A stretch of 40,326 nt of DNA from positions 1-40,326 of the forward strand of contig JAQVCT010000022.1 in the NCBI GenBank assembly GCA_028689655.1. Reading direction: 5' to 3'. The translations under genes and the position numbers were made by a program. Each line of letters begins with the position of its first letter. The stretch's first letter is position 1. Source of the DNA: Lachnospiraceae bacterium. GTDB taxonomy: Bacteria; Bacillota; Clostridia; Lachnospirales; Lachnospiraceae. The notes beneath the pieces are model-generated. The model saw only the letters and a list, made by a program, of their open reading frames with translations, was not told the DNA's origin and did not search any database. Positions 1 through 8,369 of the stretch are shown in pieces.

Positions 1-74
1 ACTCATTTTTAGCTATTCAGTACAGGATACGATGACTGTTCATCACTATTAGCTCTGTTTATAGAGGTAACTAT

Positions 75-1121
75 TTAAAGAAAAGCCCGAAAAAGCAATA
101 CTTTAGGGCTTGACAATATAGGAAGGGGGGGATTAACCTGTAGGTAATGCTCCCGTGCCCCATATTCAAGCTCAACACTTTTATTATGATTTGATACATG
201 TTTCTTCATTTCCCTAATATTTTCATCTATGGATACATGATATCCCATTTCAACGTTATATCTATTCATTTCCCGAATTAATTTCTGTATCCTTTTAGAT
301 TCAAAGTTATAATCCGCATTATTTTTACTTTTATTATGCATAAAATAAAAACTTGAATTAATTTTAATTTTCTTCTCTTTCTTAATTATAGATATAATAT
401 TAAAATAAGGATCTTTTCGCGCACATAAGATTTTTATCAGTAAAGATAGGAATGAAGTAAACTTTCCCCACACTATTTTATTTAACAAATCCGTCCTTAC
501 AGTATAAAAATTATGGTATTTCCGTAAAGAATCAATATCATGAGAAACAAATAAATATGCCCCATTTCTAAACACAATTTTATAATCTAAATAAATCAGC
601 ATCTTTTTTAGCAGTTCTATTTGTTCATCTACAATCGGACGACGAATTAAATCATTTTTAAACAAAATGGAATTTTCAATTCTATATCTTTTGAACTCAT
701 CTCTCACCGAATGCATAACTGCTTCATATTCCTCATATCTTGTTAACGTAAAGAATATATCTGCAATCAAATCCATATTTGATTGCACACAATTTTCCCC
801 ATAAAAATTATGAATTTCTTTTGTACCAGGCTCTCGGAATAGAGAAACAAATTCACTTTTTTTTAATACGGATATATTATCCATAACCTCTTTGCTTCCA
901 TAATGCTCTCCAAACAAACTTTTAGAATTCATGATTGAAATATATTTTGTTTCTAATGAAATTGTTTTATCTGTATAAATAACAACAATATCATTTTTAT
1001 CAAAATCATAGTCTAAGCTGTCTATTCTTTTTGCATTCACTTTCAAAATGCAAAAAATATTTCTAAAAGTATACTCTATCTGTCTAGAAAACTTAGGAAA
1101 CGAATGAAAATAATATATCAT
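75..1121 (-). CDS. Polysaccharide-deacetylase-like surface-glycan protein, C-terminally truncated
   Basis: This 348-residue protein resembles the polysaccharide deacetylase-like proteins of capsule and surface-glycan clusters. Visible support is the LFVSHDIDSLRKYHNF segment near residue 190 (an SHDID metal-site-like motif), GYHVSIDE near residue 295 and the G-R-HYL segment near residue 325. Family members normally continue for a substantial catalytic tail after that point. Here the reading frame ends within about 20 residues, in sequence that itself forms a transcription terminator, so the 3' part appears lost. A C7 run lies in the last codons, but changing its length does not open a longer frame. 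The start has a GAGAGG ribosome site 6 bases upstream. It is the last gene of the operon, 2 bases after the methyltransferase. It is probably inactive as an enzyme; family assignment is moderate. Confidence 0.6.
   Translation of the reverse strand: MIYYFHSFPKFSRQIEYTFRNIFCILKVNAKRIDSLDYDFDKNDIVVIYTDKTISLETKYISIMNSKSLFGEHYGSKEVMDNISVLKKSEFVSLFREPGTKEIHNFYGENCVQSNMDLIADIFFTLTRYEEYEAVMHSVRDEFKRYRIENSILFKNDLIRRPIVDEQIELLKKMLIYLDYKIVFRNGAYLFVSHDIDSLRKYHNFYTVRTDLLNKIVWGKFTSFLSLLIKILCARKDPYFNIISIIKKEKKIKINSSFYFMHNKSKNNADYNFESKRIQKLIREMNRYNVEMGYHVSIDENIREMKKHVSNHNKSVELEYGAREHYLQVNPPLPILSSPKVLLFRAFL
76..111 (-). terminator. Rho-independent terminator overlapping the end of the truncated deacetylase gene
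   Basis: Read on the minus strand, AAGCCC pairs with GGGCTT around an inner AAAG/CTTT stem, followed by TTTTCTTT. The hairpin lies inside the last codons of the upstream gene. This is unusual and fits a deletion that fused the gene to a pre-existing terminator. Confidence 0.55.
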
Positions 1122-1123
1122 GT

Positions 1124-1909
1124 TTAACCTCTCTTTTTTACCATAACATACATATTATATTGATTGTCTTTTGAGAAAAAATCCTTCATTTTTTCCCAAA
1201 CTTCCAAATATTTTTCTCCTTCAGTAAAATATTTTTCTTTTAAGCCAATTTTAATTTTTACTTCAACATTCTTATTTTCTAAAATGCTAAATATAGTTGC
1301 TGGTTCAAATACTGTTCTTAAATCCGGTGGAAGTGTATCAACCCAAATTCCGTTACATTTACATTTGTTTGGAGCATTAAACAACATTACTCCACCAGGT
1401 TTTAATCTTGAAATACATATTTCTAAAAATTCTTTTGGATAATCAATAACTCCTATCAATCCAACATGATATATAAATTGAAATTTTTCATCCGATTTCC
1501 ATTCTTTCAAATCCGCACTTATAAAATGTTTACCAAAGTTCTTCTCAGCATTCTCTATCGCCACAGAAGAAATGTCCATACCTTTTATTGAATAACCTTT
1601 CATTAAAAAATATCCTGTTACCTGTCCCCTTGCGCATCCCACCTCCAAAATATTATTAGAAGGATCTTTCGAATATTGTTCTAATGTCTCAACAATATGT
1701 TTAAACTTATCTTTTTGACACAATAATTTTCTGTATGATAATTTATTATCACTTTCAAAAAATCTTTCTAATTTTTTTGATAATGTAATTCCATCACGAT
1801 ATGCACCCTTACCTAATCCTCTATGAAGTTGCTCATATACCTCATAATTTGCTTGAAATGGGTACACATAACGTGCTTTACAATTTAAGCATTCTAATAC
1901 ATCCAACAC
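1124..1909 (-). CDS. Class I SAM-dependent methyltransferase (main frame; N-terminal zinc ribbon is out of frame)
   Basis: This is a Rossmann-fold methyltransferase of the type found in surface-polysaccharide clusters. Motif I is ILEVGCARGQVTG near residue 87, motif II is GMDIS, and a post-I LKPGGVMLFNAPN segment is present. The frame as written can only start at a GTG (1909) with no ribosome site. A much better start lies upstream at ATG 1983, preceded by AAGGAG that overlaps the stop of the previous gene. That upstream frame encodes MTCPIC and a Lys-rich stretch, then stops. One extra A in the A9 run at 1931-1939 would join it to this frame and give a Cys4 zinc ribbon (CPIC with CLNC), a common N-terminus in this family. 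As sequenced the gene is frameshifted: either a switched-off state, a mutation or a sequencing error. Confidence 0.75.
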   Translation of the reverse strand: MLDVLECLNCKARYVYPFQANYEVYEQLHRGLGKGAYRDGITLSKKLERFFESDNKLSYRKLLCQKDKFKHIVETLEQYSKDPSNNILEVGCARGQVTGYFLMKGYSIKGMDISSVAIENAEKNFGKHFISADLKEWKSDEKFQFIYHVGLIGVIDYPKEFLEICISRLKPGGVMLFNAPNKCKCNGIWVDTLPPDLRTVFEPATIFSILENKNVEVKIKIGLKEKYFTEGEKYLEVWEKMKDFFSKDNQYNMYVMVKKRG

Positions 1910-1930
1910 AACACCATTTTCAAATTTATG

Positions 1931-1939
1931 TTTTTTTTT
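1931..1939 (-). repeat. A9 homopolymer that breaks the methyltransferase frame
   Basis: A run of nine A (minus strand) lies between the ATG-started zinc-ribbon segment (start at 1983) and the methyltransferase body. With ten A the two frames join. A second A8 run lies at 1958-1965 in the same short segment. Such runs are prone to slippage and are the usual substrate for phase variation of surface-glycan genes. Confidence 0.6.
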
Positions 1940-1994
1940 ACCACCTTTATCTCGGACTTTTTTTTACATATTGGGCAAGTCATATATTGTCTCC

Positions 1995-3101
1995 TTATTT
2001 TACATTATTTTTCAAATATTTAATTACTGGTTGCATTGTTATGTGTATATCACATTTCTTTTCTGCATATTCTCTGATTTTCATTGCAATTTCTTTTTTA
2101 GTTTTTTCTCTTTGTGTCCCTATTTTAAAAATTTTATCATAGAAATCAATAATTTTTTGTACATCAATATGACATTCACTTGATGGAAATAAATAAAAAT
2201 ATGGATATTTCCTACTTGAAAAAACATCGCACTTACATGACCCAATCATTAATAAGCCTTTTGCAGCATACTCTCTACTTTTTAACTCACTTGTCAAAAA
2301 AAGATTTTTTCTGTGATTTCCTAATGATAATACTCCAATATCACAAGTATTAAAAATAGAATCTAATTCTTTTCCTTCTTTTTTTCCGTAAAATATAATT
2401 TTATCTTTTAATTTGTTCTTAGAAACAAGTTGTTGATATTTAATAAGTTCTGGTCCTGTTCCCACCATATGTAAGAAAACATTTCTTTTTCCATTTTCTT
2501 TGTAATAATCCGAGATGCCTATAATTAAGCGTTCATAGCCATGCCAACTCTTCATAGTAGCAACAGCAATCATATGTATATCCTTAGAAGAGTCATTCAA
2601 ATTTTCTTTTAATAAATTTTCAGAAAAATTTATTCCATTATTAATCCTAATTGTTTTTATCCCGAATATTACTTTATCATTTGAAAATGTGACGATTCTG
2701 TCTACATAATTTTTCAGCATTTTACGAAATAACTTATCGCATATGTCAATATAACTATTTTCAGTTGTTCTTTCACCCGCATACGGATAAGTTGGAATCT
2801 CGATCAATACCTTACAATTTGGATTTCTTTTTTTAACTCTTTTCAAAAAAATTATTAATTCAAAAGAAGCTTTGGGATAACGAATATATAAGACATTCAC
2901 ATCGTCCTTTATTTTGATTTTATCCCATTCATACTTTACTGTCTTTAACTTACTGCCTAAAAGCTGACCTTCATGAACATTTATCCTTTCACATTTGGCT
3001 TGAATTCCATAATCTCCAAATGCTTCCAATTGTGTTTCAATTTTTTTCCAAATGCCCAAATCTCTTTTTCTATTTACTGATACAATATATAAAAGCTTCA
3101 T
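1995..3101 (-). CDS. Glycosyltransferase family 4 (group 1)
   Basis: A 368-residue GT-B fold glycosyltransferase, probably adding a sugar to a surface or flagellar glycan. The N-terminal half starts with the KLLYIVSVN strand. The C-terminal half has the donor-binding domain with MIAVATMKSWHGYERLI, a GTGPEL segment, FYGKKEGKELDSIF and a CDIGVLSL loop followed by LKSREYAAKG. The last segment matches the position of the family E-x7-E region in degenerate form. I chose the ATG at 3101 rather than the GTG at 3113, because AGGTGAAG lies at correct spacing to the ATG and overlaps the GTG. The stop codon overlaps the ribosome site of the methyltransferase gene, so the two are probably translationally linked. 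Confidence 0.8.
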   Translation of the reverse strand: MKLLYIVSVNRKRDLGIWKKIETQLEAFGDYGIQAKCERINVHEGQLLGSKLKTVKYEWDKIKIKDDVNVLYIRYPKASFELIIFLKRVKKRNPNCKVLIEIPTYPYAGERTTENSYIDICDKLFRKMLKNYVDRIVTFSNDKVIFGIKTIRINNGINFSENLLKENLNDSSKDIHMIAVATMKSWHGYERLIIGISDYYKENGKRNVFLHMVGTGPELIKYQQLVSKNKLKDKIIFYGKKEGKELDSIFNTCDIGVLSLGNHRKNLFLTSELKSREYAAKGLLMIGSCKCDVFSSRKYPYFYLFPSSECHIDVQKIIDFYDKIFKIGTQREKTKKEIAMKIREYAEKKCDIHITMQPVIKYLKNNVK

Positions 3102-3113
3102 AAAATTCTTCAC

Positions 3114-3602
3114 CTATATTGAGAAAATCAGTTCATCTAACGGCATAATACGAGAATCTGTCCTATCACTCAATTCTTCTTCTATTTCATCAAATGCAAA
3201 CATAGCTGTTACAATAATCAAATCGACGGATGGTAATTTTGCATCAAAATCAATAACATTTTGGTGCTCGTCTAAGCAAACCGATTCTTTGTCCAAACAA
3301 TATTTTATGGAAATATCTGTTTTATCCAATTCACTTTTTAATCGATTTCCTAATTCACCCATTCCATATATTGCTATTGTACGATATCCTTTTTCTGATA
3401 AATAGACTGCAATTCCTTTTCCTTCCTGTTTTAATGCAAGCCATTGATTGAGCACTTCATAATATACTCTAAATTTATCAACCTTTTTACTATTCTGCGT
3501 AATTATCTTGTTTGATGTTTTTGTACATACAACACCGCTGACCGCTGCTCCTGCTATTCCTCCTGTGATTAGACCAACTAATCCTAACATATTCTTTTTC
3601 AT
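3114..3602 (-). CDS. Small membrane-anchored protein with nucleotide-binding-like motif, unknown function
   Basis: A 162-residue protein that I do not recognise by name. Residues about 5-28 form one Gly/Ala/Val-rich hydrophobic segment, fitting a membrane anchor. From about residue 73 it has IAIYGMGELGNRLKSEL, a Rossmann-type beta-Gly-alpha motif followed by an IKYCLDK strand, as in nucleoside-diphosphate-sugar sensing or epimerase-like domains of glycan clusters. The start codon overlaps the stop of the upstream glycosyltransferase in ATGA, with AGGAGG inside that gene's last codons. Tight coupling suggests the product works with the flanking transferases, perhaps as a membrane scaffold or sugar-nucleotide sensor; that role is inference. 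Confidence 0.6.
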   Translation of the reverse strand: MKKNMLGLVGLITGGIAGAAVSGVVCTKTSNKIITQNSKKVDKFRVYYEVLNQWLALKQEGKGIAVYLSEKGYRTIAIYGMGELGNRLKSELDKTDISIKYCLDKESVCLDEHQNVIDFDAKLPSVDLIIVTAMFAFDEIEEELSDRTDSRIMPLDELIFSI

Positions 3603-4849
3603 TTCTTTTTCCTCCTTTTTTTTAAATTCAATACAAACTTTAAATAATTTTTATTTGCATTAAATTTTTCATTCCATAAATCAAATGTATTTTTACGTAA
3701 AATAATATAATCTTTCTCTTTCATATCCTTTATTGTAAATATTGCATTTACTAAATCGTTCACTCCAAAATCTTTGTCTAATAAAAAACCAGTCATTCCA
3801 TCATAAACTATTTCTGGAACTCCACCTACACGTGTCGCAATAATTGGAATTCCATACGACATGGCTTCCATAAAAGATACTGGTATTCCCTCTGATTCAC
3901 TTACATTGATAAATACATGGCATTCATTATTTTTATAGTATTCAAGTACATTTTCATTTTTTATATGTCCTTTAAAGTCAAATGCTATATTTGATTTTAA
4001 TTTCTCCTTACACATTTTTTTAATTTGTGGTAACATTACACCACCACCAAAGTGTGTCCACTTAATCTCAATGTCTTTAATTTGACTTAATGCTTCGACA
4101 ATCTTATCTATTCTTTTTACAGGTATAACATTTGAGCATGATACAATTTGTAATATATCTTTACTGAATATATTATTTTTGTATTTTCGATTATTAAGAA
4201 TCCCCAAATAATTAACACATATTTTATATTTATCTGTTTTCCAATTCGATATCAAATACTTTTTACCATCATTTGAAATAGGAAATACATTGTCAACATT
4301 ATTCATAATAAATTCGCGAAAAGGCAAATATTTGTCTTTTTGTCTTTCTTCATATAGATCAATTCCATGACATCTTGTAATTGCTATAATATCCTTAAAT
4401 TCTCTTTTTAAAAGAGCTGCCGTTAGACCTCCTATTCCCATCCAATAAGAATATATAATAATATTATTTCCTCTTTTGACCTTTTCCTCTTGTAAGACAT
4501 CCTTGATAACGTCCCTATACAGCCTTGCTCTACTATACCACTCTATTAACAAATTTACTCTCTGAAGATTCATTTTTTTATTTATAAGCAAATAAAGTAT
4601 TTCTTTCAAAACAGGATATGGGAACTTAAAACTAGCACTATTCTGATTCTTAGTACTTCTAATTATTTTCATAGGTTGTGGTGTCACCCTTTTTGCAGAC
4701 CTAGCATGAATATCCAATGGAAAACAATATATTTTATCAAATTTTCCAAATGAGTAATATTTTATCTCTGTTTCAAGAAAACTTTCTCCTTTTCCGTATG
4801 GAAACTGGCTTGTGAGTAAAATCAATATTGATTTACTATTGCTTTCCAT
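3599..4849 (-). CDS. Glycosyltransferase family 4 (group 1), first gene of the operon
   Basis: A 416-residue retaining GT-B glycosyltransferase. The C-terminal domain is textbook: VSCSNVIPVKRID near residue 245, FKGHIKNENVLEYY, then SESEGIPVSFMEAMSYG and IPIIATRVGGVPEIV, which hold the E-x7-E donor-binding motif. The N-terminal part shows SQFPYGKGESFLETEI, typical of enzymes that build exopolysaccharide or O-linked glycans. A frame extends to a TTG at 4870, but GGGGG lies 11 bases before the ATG at 4849, which I take as the start. The gene ends in a Lys/Arg-rich tail. It heads a five-gene operon with a sigma-28-like promoter about 45 bases upstream. The whole operon is much richer in A+T than the flagellar genes, a sign of separate origin. 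Confidence 0.85.
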   Translation of the reverse strand: MESNSKSILILLTSQFPYGKGESFLETEIKYYSFGKFDKIYCFPLDIHARSAKRVTPQPMKIIRSTKNQNSASFKFPYPVLKEILYLLINKKMNLQRVNLLIEWYSRARLYRDVIKDVLQEEKVKRGNNIIIYSYWMGIGGLTAALLKREFKDIIAITRCHGIDLYEERQKDKYLPFREFIMNNVDNVFPISNDGKKYLISNWKTDKYKICVNYLGILNNRKYKNNIFSKDILQIVSCSNVIPVKRIDKIVEALSQIKDIEIKWTHFGGGVMLPQIKKMCKEKLKSNIAFDFKGHIKNENVLEYYKNNECHVFINVSESEGIPVSFMEAMSYGIPIIATRVGGVPEIVYDGMTGFLLDKDFGVNDLVNAIFTIKDMKEKDYIILRKNTFDLWNEKFNANKNYLKFVLNLKKRRKKK

Positions 4850-4892
4850 TTTTCTATTTTCCCCCTGCAATAAATTACATCCCTATCTAATT

Positions 4893-4919
4893 ATATCGGT
4901 CGATTCTGTAATTATCTTA
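4893..4919 (-). promoter_or_regulatory. Sigma-28 (SigD)-type promoter for the left glycan operon
   Basis: Read on the minus strand, TAAG (4916-4919), 16 bases, then CCGATAT (4893-4899). The consensus seen at fliC in this window is TAAA, 16 bases, CCGATAT, so there is one mismatch in the -35. It lies about 45 bases before the ATG at 4849, in a gap with no other gene. Confidence 0.6.
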
Positions 4920-5029
4920 ATCATATTATACGATTCTGTAAAACCTCATTATACAAAATTATATACTCAAACTTCACACTCGAATAAATGCCTATGCGTC
5001 AAGTTTGAATTATATAAAAAAATATAATT

Positions 5030-6097
5030 TCAACTTAAAATACCTTTTATTTTTTTCATTCCATCCGGCAATGTGTTTCCCGGTCTCCACCCAAGTTCAC
5101 GCATCTTTGCAGCATCCAGTATCTCCCGCTGCATCTTTGAATATCCCTTTTGCTCTGCATGCTCCGGTAATTCCATTCTAATCTTCACACCGAATGTCTT
5201 TGCCATACATTCCGCATATTCCTTAATGCTTGCCACACTGTCTGCATTAGCTACATTATAGGCTTCTCCCGATTTTCCCTCCAGTAAAAGGAACAGTATC
5301 GCTGCTGCTGCGTCCTGCAAGTAGCAATAAGAGCGAACCTGCTTTCCTTCACTTTTCATGACAATCGCTTCTCCCCTTAATGCATTCCTTAAAAACTGTG
5401 CATCTGCTCTTGTATTCTCAGACTGTATTGTGGCACCATAGATATAGCACAATCTGGCAGCTACAGCCCGGATTCCATATTCCTGGTAGTAGGACTGGCA
5501 AAGGGTTTCTGCTGCCCTCTTTCCTTCCGGATAGCAGGAGCGAACCTCCATAGAATCCACCATTCCTATATCAGATTCTTTCCACCCCTTATCATCTGTC
5601 AATTCCGCATGTCCATATATCTCCCCTGTGCTGAGCAGTATCATCTTTTTCACACAATTGGTTACTTCCTGGGAAACTGCATAGTCCAGAATATTCATCG
5701 TACCCAGGAGATTGGCTTTCATGGTCTCTACAGGCTGTATGGAAAATGCTTTTGGGTGGGCATTTCCTGCTCCGTGTATAATATAGTCCCATCTGCGATT
5801 CTTATAAATTTCCCGGTGACATACATCCCCTATGAGCAGATCAAAGTTCTCAATATCCAGATAATCTGCAAATCTCTTCTGCGCCTTTTCTTTGCTCCTG
5901 GTCAATGCCGTCACATGTAAGTCCAGGTTCATCACTGTGTTCATCTTCATAAATACATCCACCAGATAAGAACCAATCAGTCCATTGGCTCCTGTGATTA
6001 ATATATTCTGATTTTGCAGATTGGCATAGGGAATTTCTAGTTTACATAATTCTTCTAATTCTTTTCTATAATATTGGTTTTCCAGCCAGTTACCCAT
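5030..6097 (-). CDS. NAD-dependent epimerase/dehydratase (extended SDR)
   Basis: A 355-residue extended short-chain dehydrogenase acting on a nucleotide-sugar or polyol precursor. The NAD-binding Rossmann motif is ILITGANGLIGSYLVD near residue 32. The catalytic triad is visible as LLSTGEIYG (Ser near residue 157) and SCYPEGK (Tyr-x3-Lys near residue 190). The C-terminal substrate region contains EAYNVANADSVASI. The start has AAAAGGACG upstream. It lies downstream of a cytidylyltransferase (gap about 48 bases) and a TagF-like transferase. It may supply the alcohol or modified sugar that is activated with CTP, an arrangement reminiscent of TarI/TarJ in function only, since TarJ is a different dehydrogenase type. 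The exact substrate cannot be read from the sequence. Confidence 0.8.
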   Translation of the reverse strand: MGNWLENQYYRKELEELCKLEIPYANLQNQNILITGANGLIGSYLVDVFMKMNTVMNLDLHVTALTRSKEKAQKRFADYLDIENFDLLIGDVCHREIYKNRRWDYIIHGAGNAHPKAFSIQPVETMKANLLGTMNILDYAVSQEVTNCVKKMILLSTGEIYGHAELTDDKGWKESDIGMVDSMEVRSCYPEGKRAAETLCQSYYQEYGIRAVAARLCYIYGATIQSENTRADAQFLRNALRGEAIVMKSEGKQVRSYCYLQDAAAAILFLLLEGKSGEAYNVANADSVASIKEYAECMAKTFGVKIRMELPEHAEQKGYSKMQREILDAAKMRELGWRPGNTLPDGMKKIKGILS

Positions 6098-6145
6098 GTT
6101 CCACGTCCTTTTCCTGTATCTTTACGTTATCTAATTACAATGCTC

Positions 6146-6859
6146 TCAGCCTTTTATCCATTCATCTTTTTTGGAATGCAGTAATGCCTTAAATATCTCG
6201 ATATCATCTGTTGTTGTCAATTTCAGGTTCTTCTCCGACCCTGTGGAAAAGTATACTTTTTCCCCCAGTTCAATCATCAGGGTACAGGTTGCAATGGAAT
6301 TCCTGATTCCTCTGGATGCCGCCTCTTCGTGAGCCCACACCAGTTTCTTCAGATAAAATGCCTGTGGTGTCTGTGTCCTGGCAAGCTGGTCTCTGGGCAC
6401 CGCTTTTCCAGAGCTTTCCCGATCGCTGGTCATGAGCATAGCCTCCGCACATGGAATTACCGTAATGGCAGATCCATGCTGCATGCAGCAGCTAATATTA
6501 TCTGAGATAATCTCCTGAGATACCATGGGGCGTATGGCATCATGAATCAATACCATGTCCTCCTCATTTGCCACCTCACGCAATCCCATAATTCCATTTT
6601 TCAGAGAAGCCTGTCCATTTTCTCCCCCTGGAAATATCCATTTCAGCTTTGTGATGTTGAATTGCTTCGCATATGCCTTTAGGATCTCTTCCCAACCCTC
6701 CAGGCATACCACCGCAATGGCATCTATGTTGGGGTGTCTCTGAAAAGCCTCCAGTGTATATACAATCACAGGTCTGTCATTCACATTGATAAACTGCTTT
6801 GGAATATCCTGTTTCATTCTCTGTCCGCTGCCACCGGCAATCAGCATCGCTATATTCAT
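6146..6859 (-). CDS. IspD/TarI-family cytidylyltransferase
   Basis: A 237-residue CTP-dependent cytidylyltransferase. The nucleotide-binding loop is AMLIAGGSGQRMKQDIPKQF at residues 4-23. Further family marks are the DRPVIVYTLEAFQ segment, VLIHDAIRPMVS near residue 104 and RTQTPQAF near residue 165. The family includes IspD (isoprenoid synthesis) and TarI (CDP-ribitol synthesis). Placement next to a TagF-like polyol-phosphate transferase and other glycan genes favours a TarI-like role, making CDP-ribitol or a related CDP-polyol. The alternative, the housekeeping ispD, cannot be excluded from sequence alone. AGGAGAGGGAG precedes the start codon. Confidence 0.8.
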   Translation of the reverse strand: MNIAMLIAGGSGQRMKQDIPKQFINVNDRPVIVYTLEAFQRHPNIDAIAVVCLEGWEEILKAYAKQFNITKLKWIFPGGENGQASLKNGIMGLREVANEEDMVLIHDAIRPMVSQEIISDNISCCMQHGSAITVIPCAEAMLMTSDRESSGKAVPRDQLARTQTPQAFYLKKLVWAHEEAASRGIRNSIATCTLMIELGEKVYFSTGSEKNLKLTTTDDIEIFKALLHSKKDEWIKG

Positions 6860-6974
6860 GTATTCTCCCTCTCCTTAACTGAAACTCAGCTCTATTCTGA
6901 ATTTGTTCTTGATTCTCATCTGTTTGTATTGTTTCCTATCATTGCCCTGGTCAAAATATCGTTCCTTCCATGCT

Positions 6975-8246
6975 TCATGGTATTCTGACATCCTGACCCT
7001 GGCATCTCATACCGTCTGCTATCTCCCATACCTTACGAAATAGTCTCTGTGATGATTTGCCATCCACGCTCTGAAACATTCTCTTTCTGGATTGCAGTCT
7101 CTGTTCCTGATGGCTGTCCTCCTGCAATACATCATGCAGTCCATCCATTAATTCTTCCATGGTCTTCGCCTTGTATTCCGGCATATAGACATCATGATCT
7201 ATATAGCTGTCTCTGGTATTTGCAGTATACAGTTCCCAATCATAGTGAAATGCAATCACAGGTCTGTTCAGCAGCATAAAATCCGTATACACCGATGAAT
7301 AATCCGTAATCAGCACATCCACTTCTTTCAAAAAAGAATACACGTCGATCTCCGCATCTGCATTTACAATGTTAGAATAATGAATTGCTTCAAATTCCTG
7401 CTTCAATTTTGATTTCGGATGCAGCTTCGTCACTAAGGTAATCTGCTCTCCCTGTAAAAATTCATTGAATTTCTCCAAGTCCATCACATCAAAAAATACC
7501 TTTTCTGAATCCCTAAAGGTGGGCATATAGGCTGCGATTTTTTGATCCTGCATCTTCAGACTCATAAGATGTAGCAATAATGCCTGCTCCAGCTCCGTAC
7601 AAAGATTTGTAATACCACTTTCCTTTTCACTGAACAAAGCATCATTTCTGGGATAGCCCTCGATGATGATATGATCCAAATCTGTTGCAAATGCCGAGGT
7701 AAAAATCTTTGCCATGGCATCCGAAGTCGCTAGCGTGTAATGATATGATTTTTCATCTGATAACCTGCGAAGCCAGGTACACCAATGCTCCCATAGGGTT
7801 CGCGGATGTCGCACTTTATCAAACACATTGTCGTGATTAGTTCTCTTATTTCCTGATCCATGCCACAGATTCACCTTTGATGCACCACCCGACAGCCAGA
7901 AATCAATATCTTTGGAATAATTATCAAAAATATATACTCCGGCTCGAAGACTATAGTAAATTCCTTTTAGAGAATGATATGTATATGCTTCATACCCTTT
8001 TTCATTGAGGAAATCCACGATTTCCTTCCTATGGCTGATCCAGACAGGTTGAATATTGTCCTTTTCATTCTGTGCACAGTATAGATACAGATACCTTGGA
8101 TTCTCCGCAAATCTTCTGCCGAAAGTACTGCCAAACACCCATATTTTCTTATTCCTCGGTACTAAAAAAGAGAACCCGTACACTGGTAACACGAAAAGCT
8201 GTGACCAATATTTGATTCTCTCTGTTAGTTTTGTCCCCATATGCAT
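6975..8246 (-). CDS. CDP-glycerol/ribitol polyol-phosphate transferase (TagF/TarL family)
   Basis: A 423-residue teichoic-acid-type polyol-phosphate transferase. Family marks are NLWHGSGNKRTNHDNV (the catalytic-His region near residue 144), GYPRNDALF, AYMPTFRDSE, TKLHPKSK and LITDYSSVYTDFMLLNRP. The enzyme transfers glycerol-phosphate or ribitol-phosphate from a CDP-polyol onto a glycan. The usual large N-terminal tail of wall-teichoic-acid polymerases is absent, so it may add one or a few units. There is no obvious signal peptide; family members are peripheral membrane proteins. The product of the adjacent cytidylyltransferase is a plausible donor. AAGG lies just before the start, and a weak sigma-28-like promoter lies about 50 bases upstream. 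Confidence 0.85.
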   Translation of the reverse strand: MHMGTKLTERIKYWSQLFVLPVYGFSFLVPRNKKIWVFGSTFGRRFAENPRYLYLYCAQNEKDNIQPVWISHRKEIVDFLNEKGYEAYTYHSLKGIYYSLRAGVYIFDNYSKDIDFWLSGGASKVNLWHGSGNKRTNHDNVFDKVRHPRTLWEHWCTWLRRLSDEKSYHYTLATSDAMAKIFTSAFATDLDHIIIEGYPRNDALFSEKESGITNLCTELEQALLLHLMSLKMQDQKIAAYMPTFRDSEKVFFDVMDLEKFNEFLQGEQITLVTKLHPKSKLKQEFEAIHYSNIVNADAEIDVYSFLKEVDVLITDYSSVYTDFMLLNRPVIAFHYDWELYTANTRDSYIDHDVYMPEYKAKTMEELMDGLHDVLQEDSHQEQRLQSRKRMFQSVDGKSSQRLFRKVWEIADGMRCQGQDVRIP

Positions 8247-8296
8247 CGTCCTTGACCTTTGTAATATTTTATATCTATTTGCATCTATTATATCTT

Positions 8297-8322
8297 ATAT
8301 CGGTCTAAATGCATATCATATA
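8297..8322 (-). promoter_or_regulatory. Weak sigma-28-like promoter before the TagF-like gene
   Basis: On the minus strand the -10 is a perfect CCGATAT (8297-8303). The best -35 is TATA (8319-8322) at 15 bases, one mismatch and one base short compared with fliC. It lies in the 123-base gap upstream of the transferase gene. Confidence 0.35.
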
Positions 8323-8369
8323 AAGTATTTTCTACATTAGTACTCTCTGAAACACCTAAAAGAACTATT

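Noticed and set aside
1801..2183. Plus-strand frames rich in Phe, Ile and Leu that look like membrane proteins
   Set aside because: They arise from the complement of AT-rich Lys/Asn coding sequence; no start signals.
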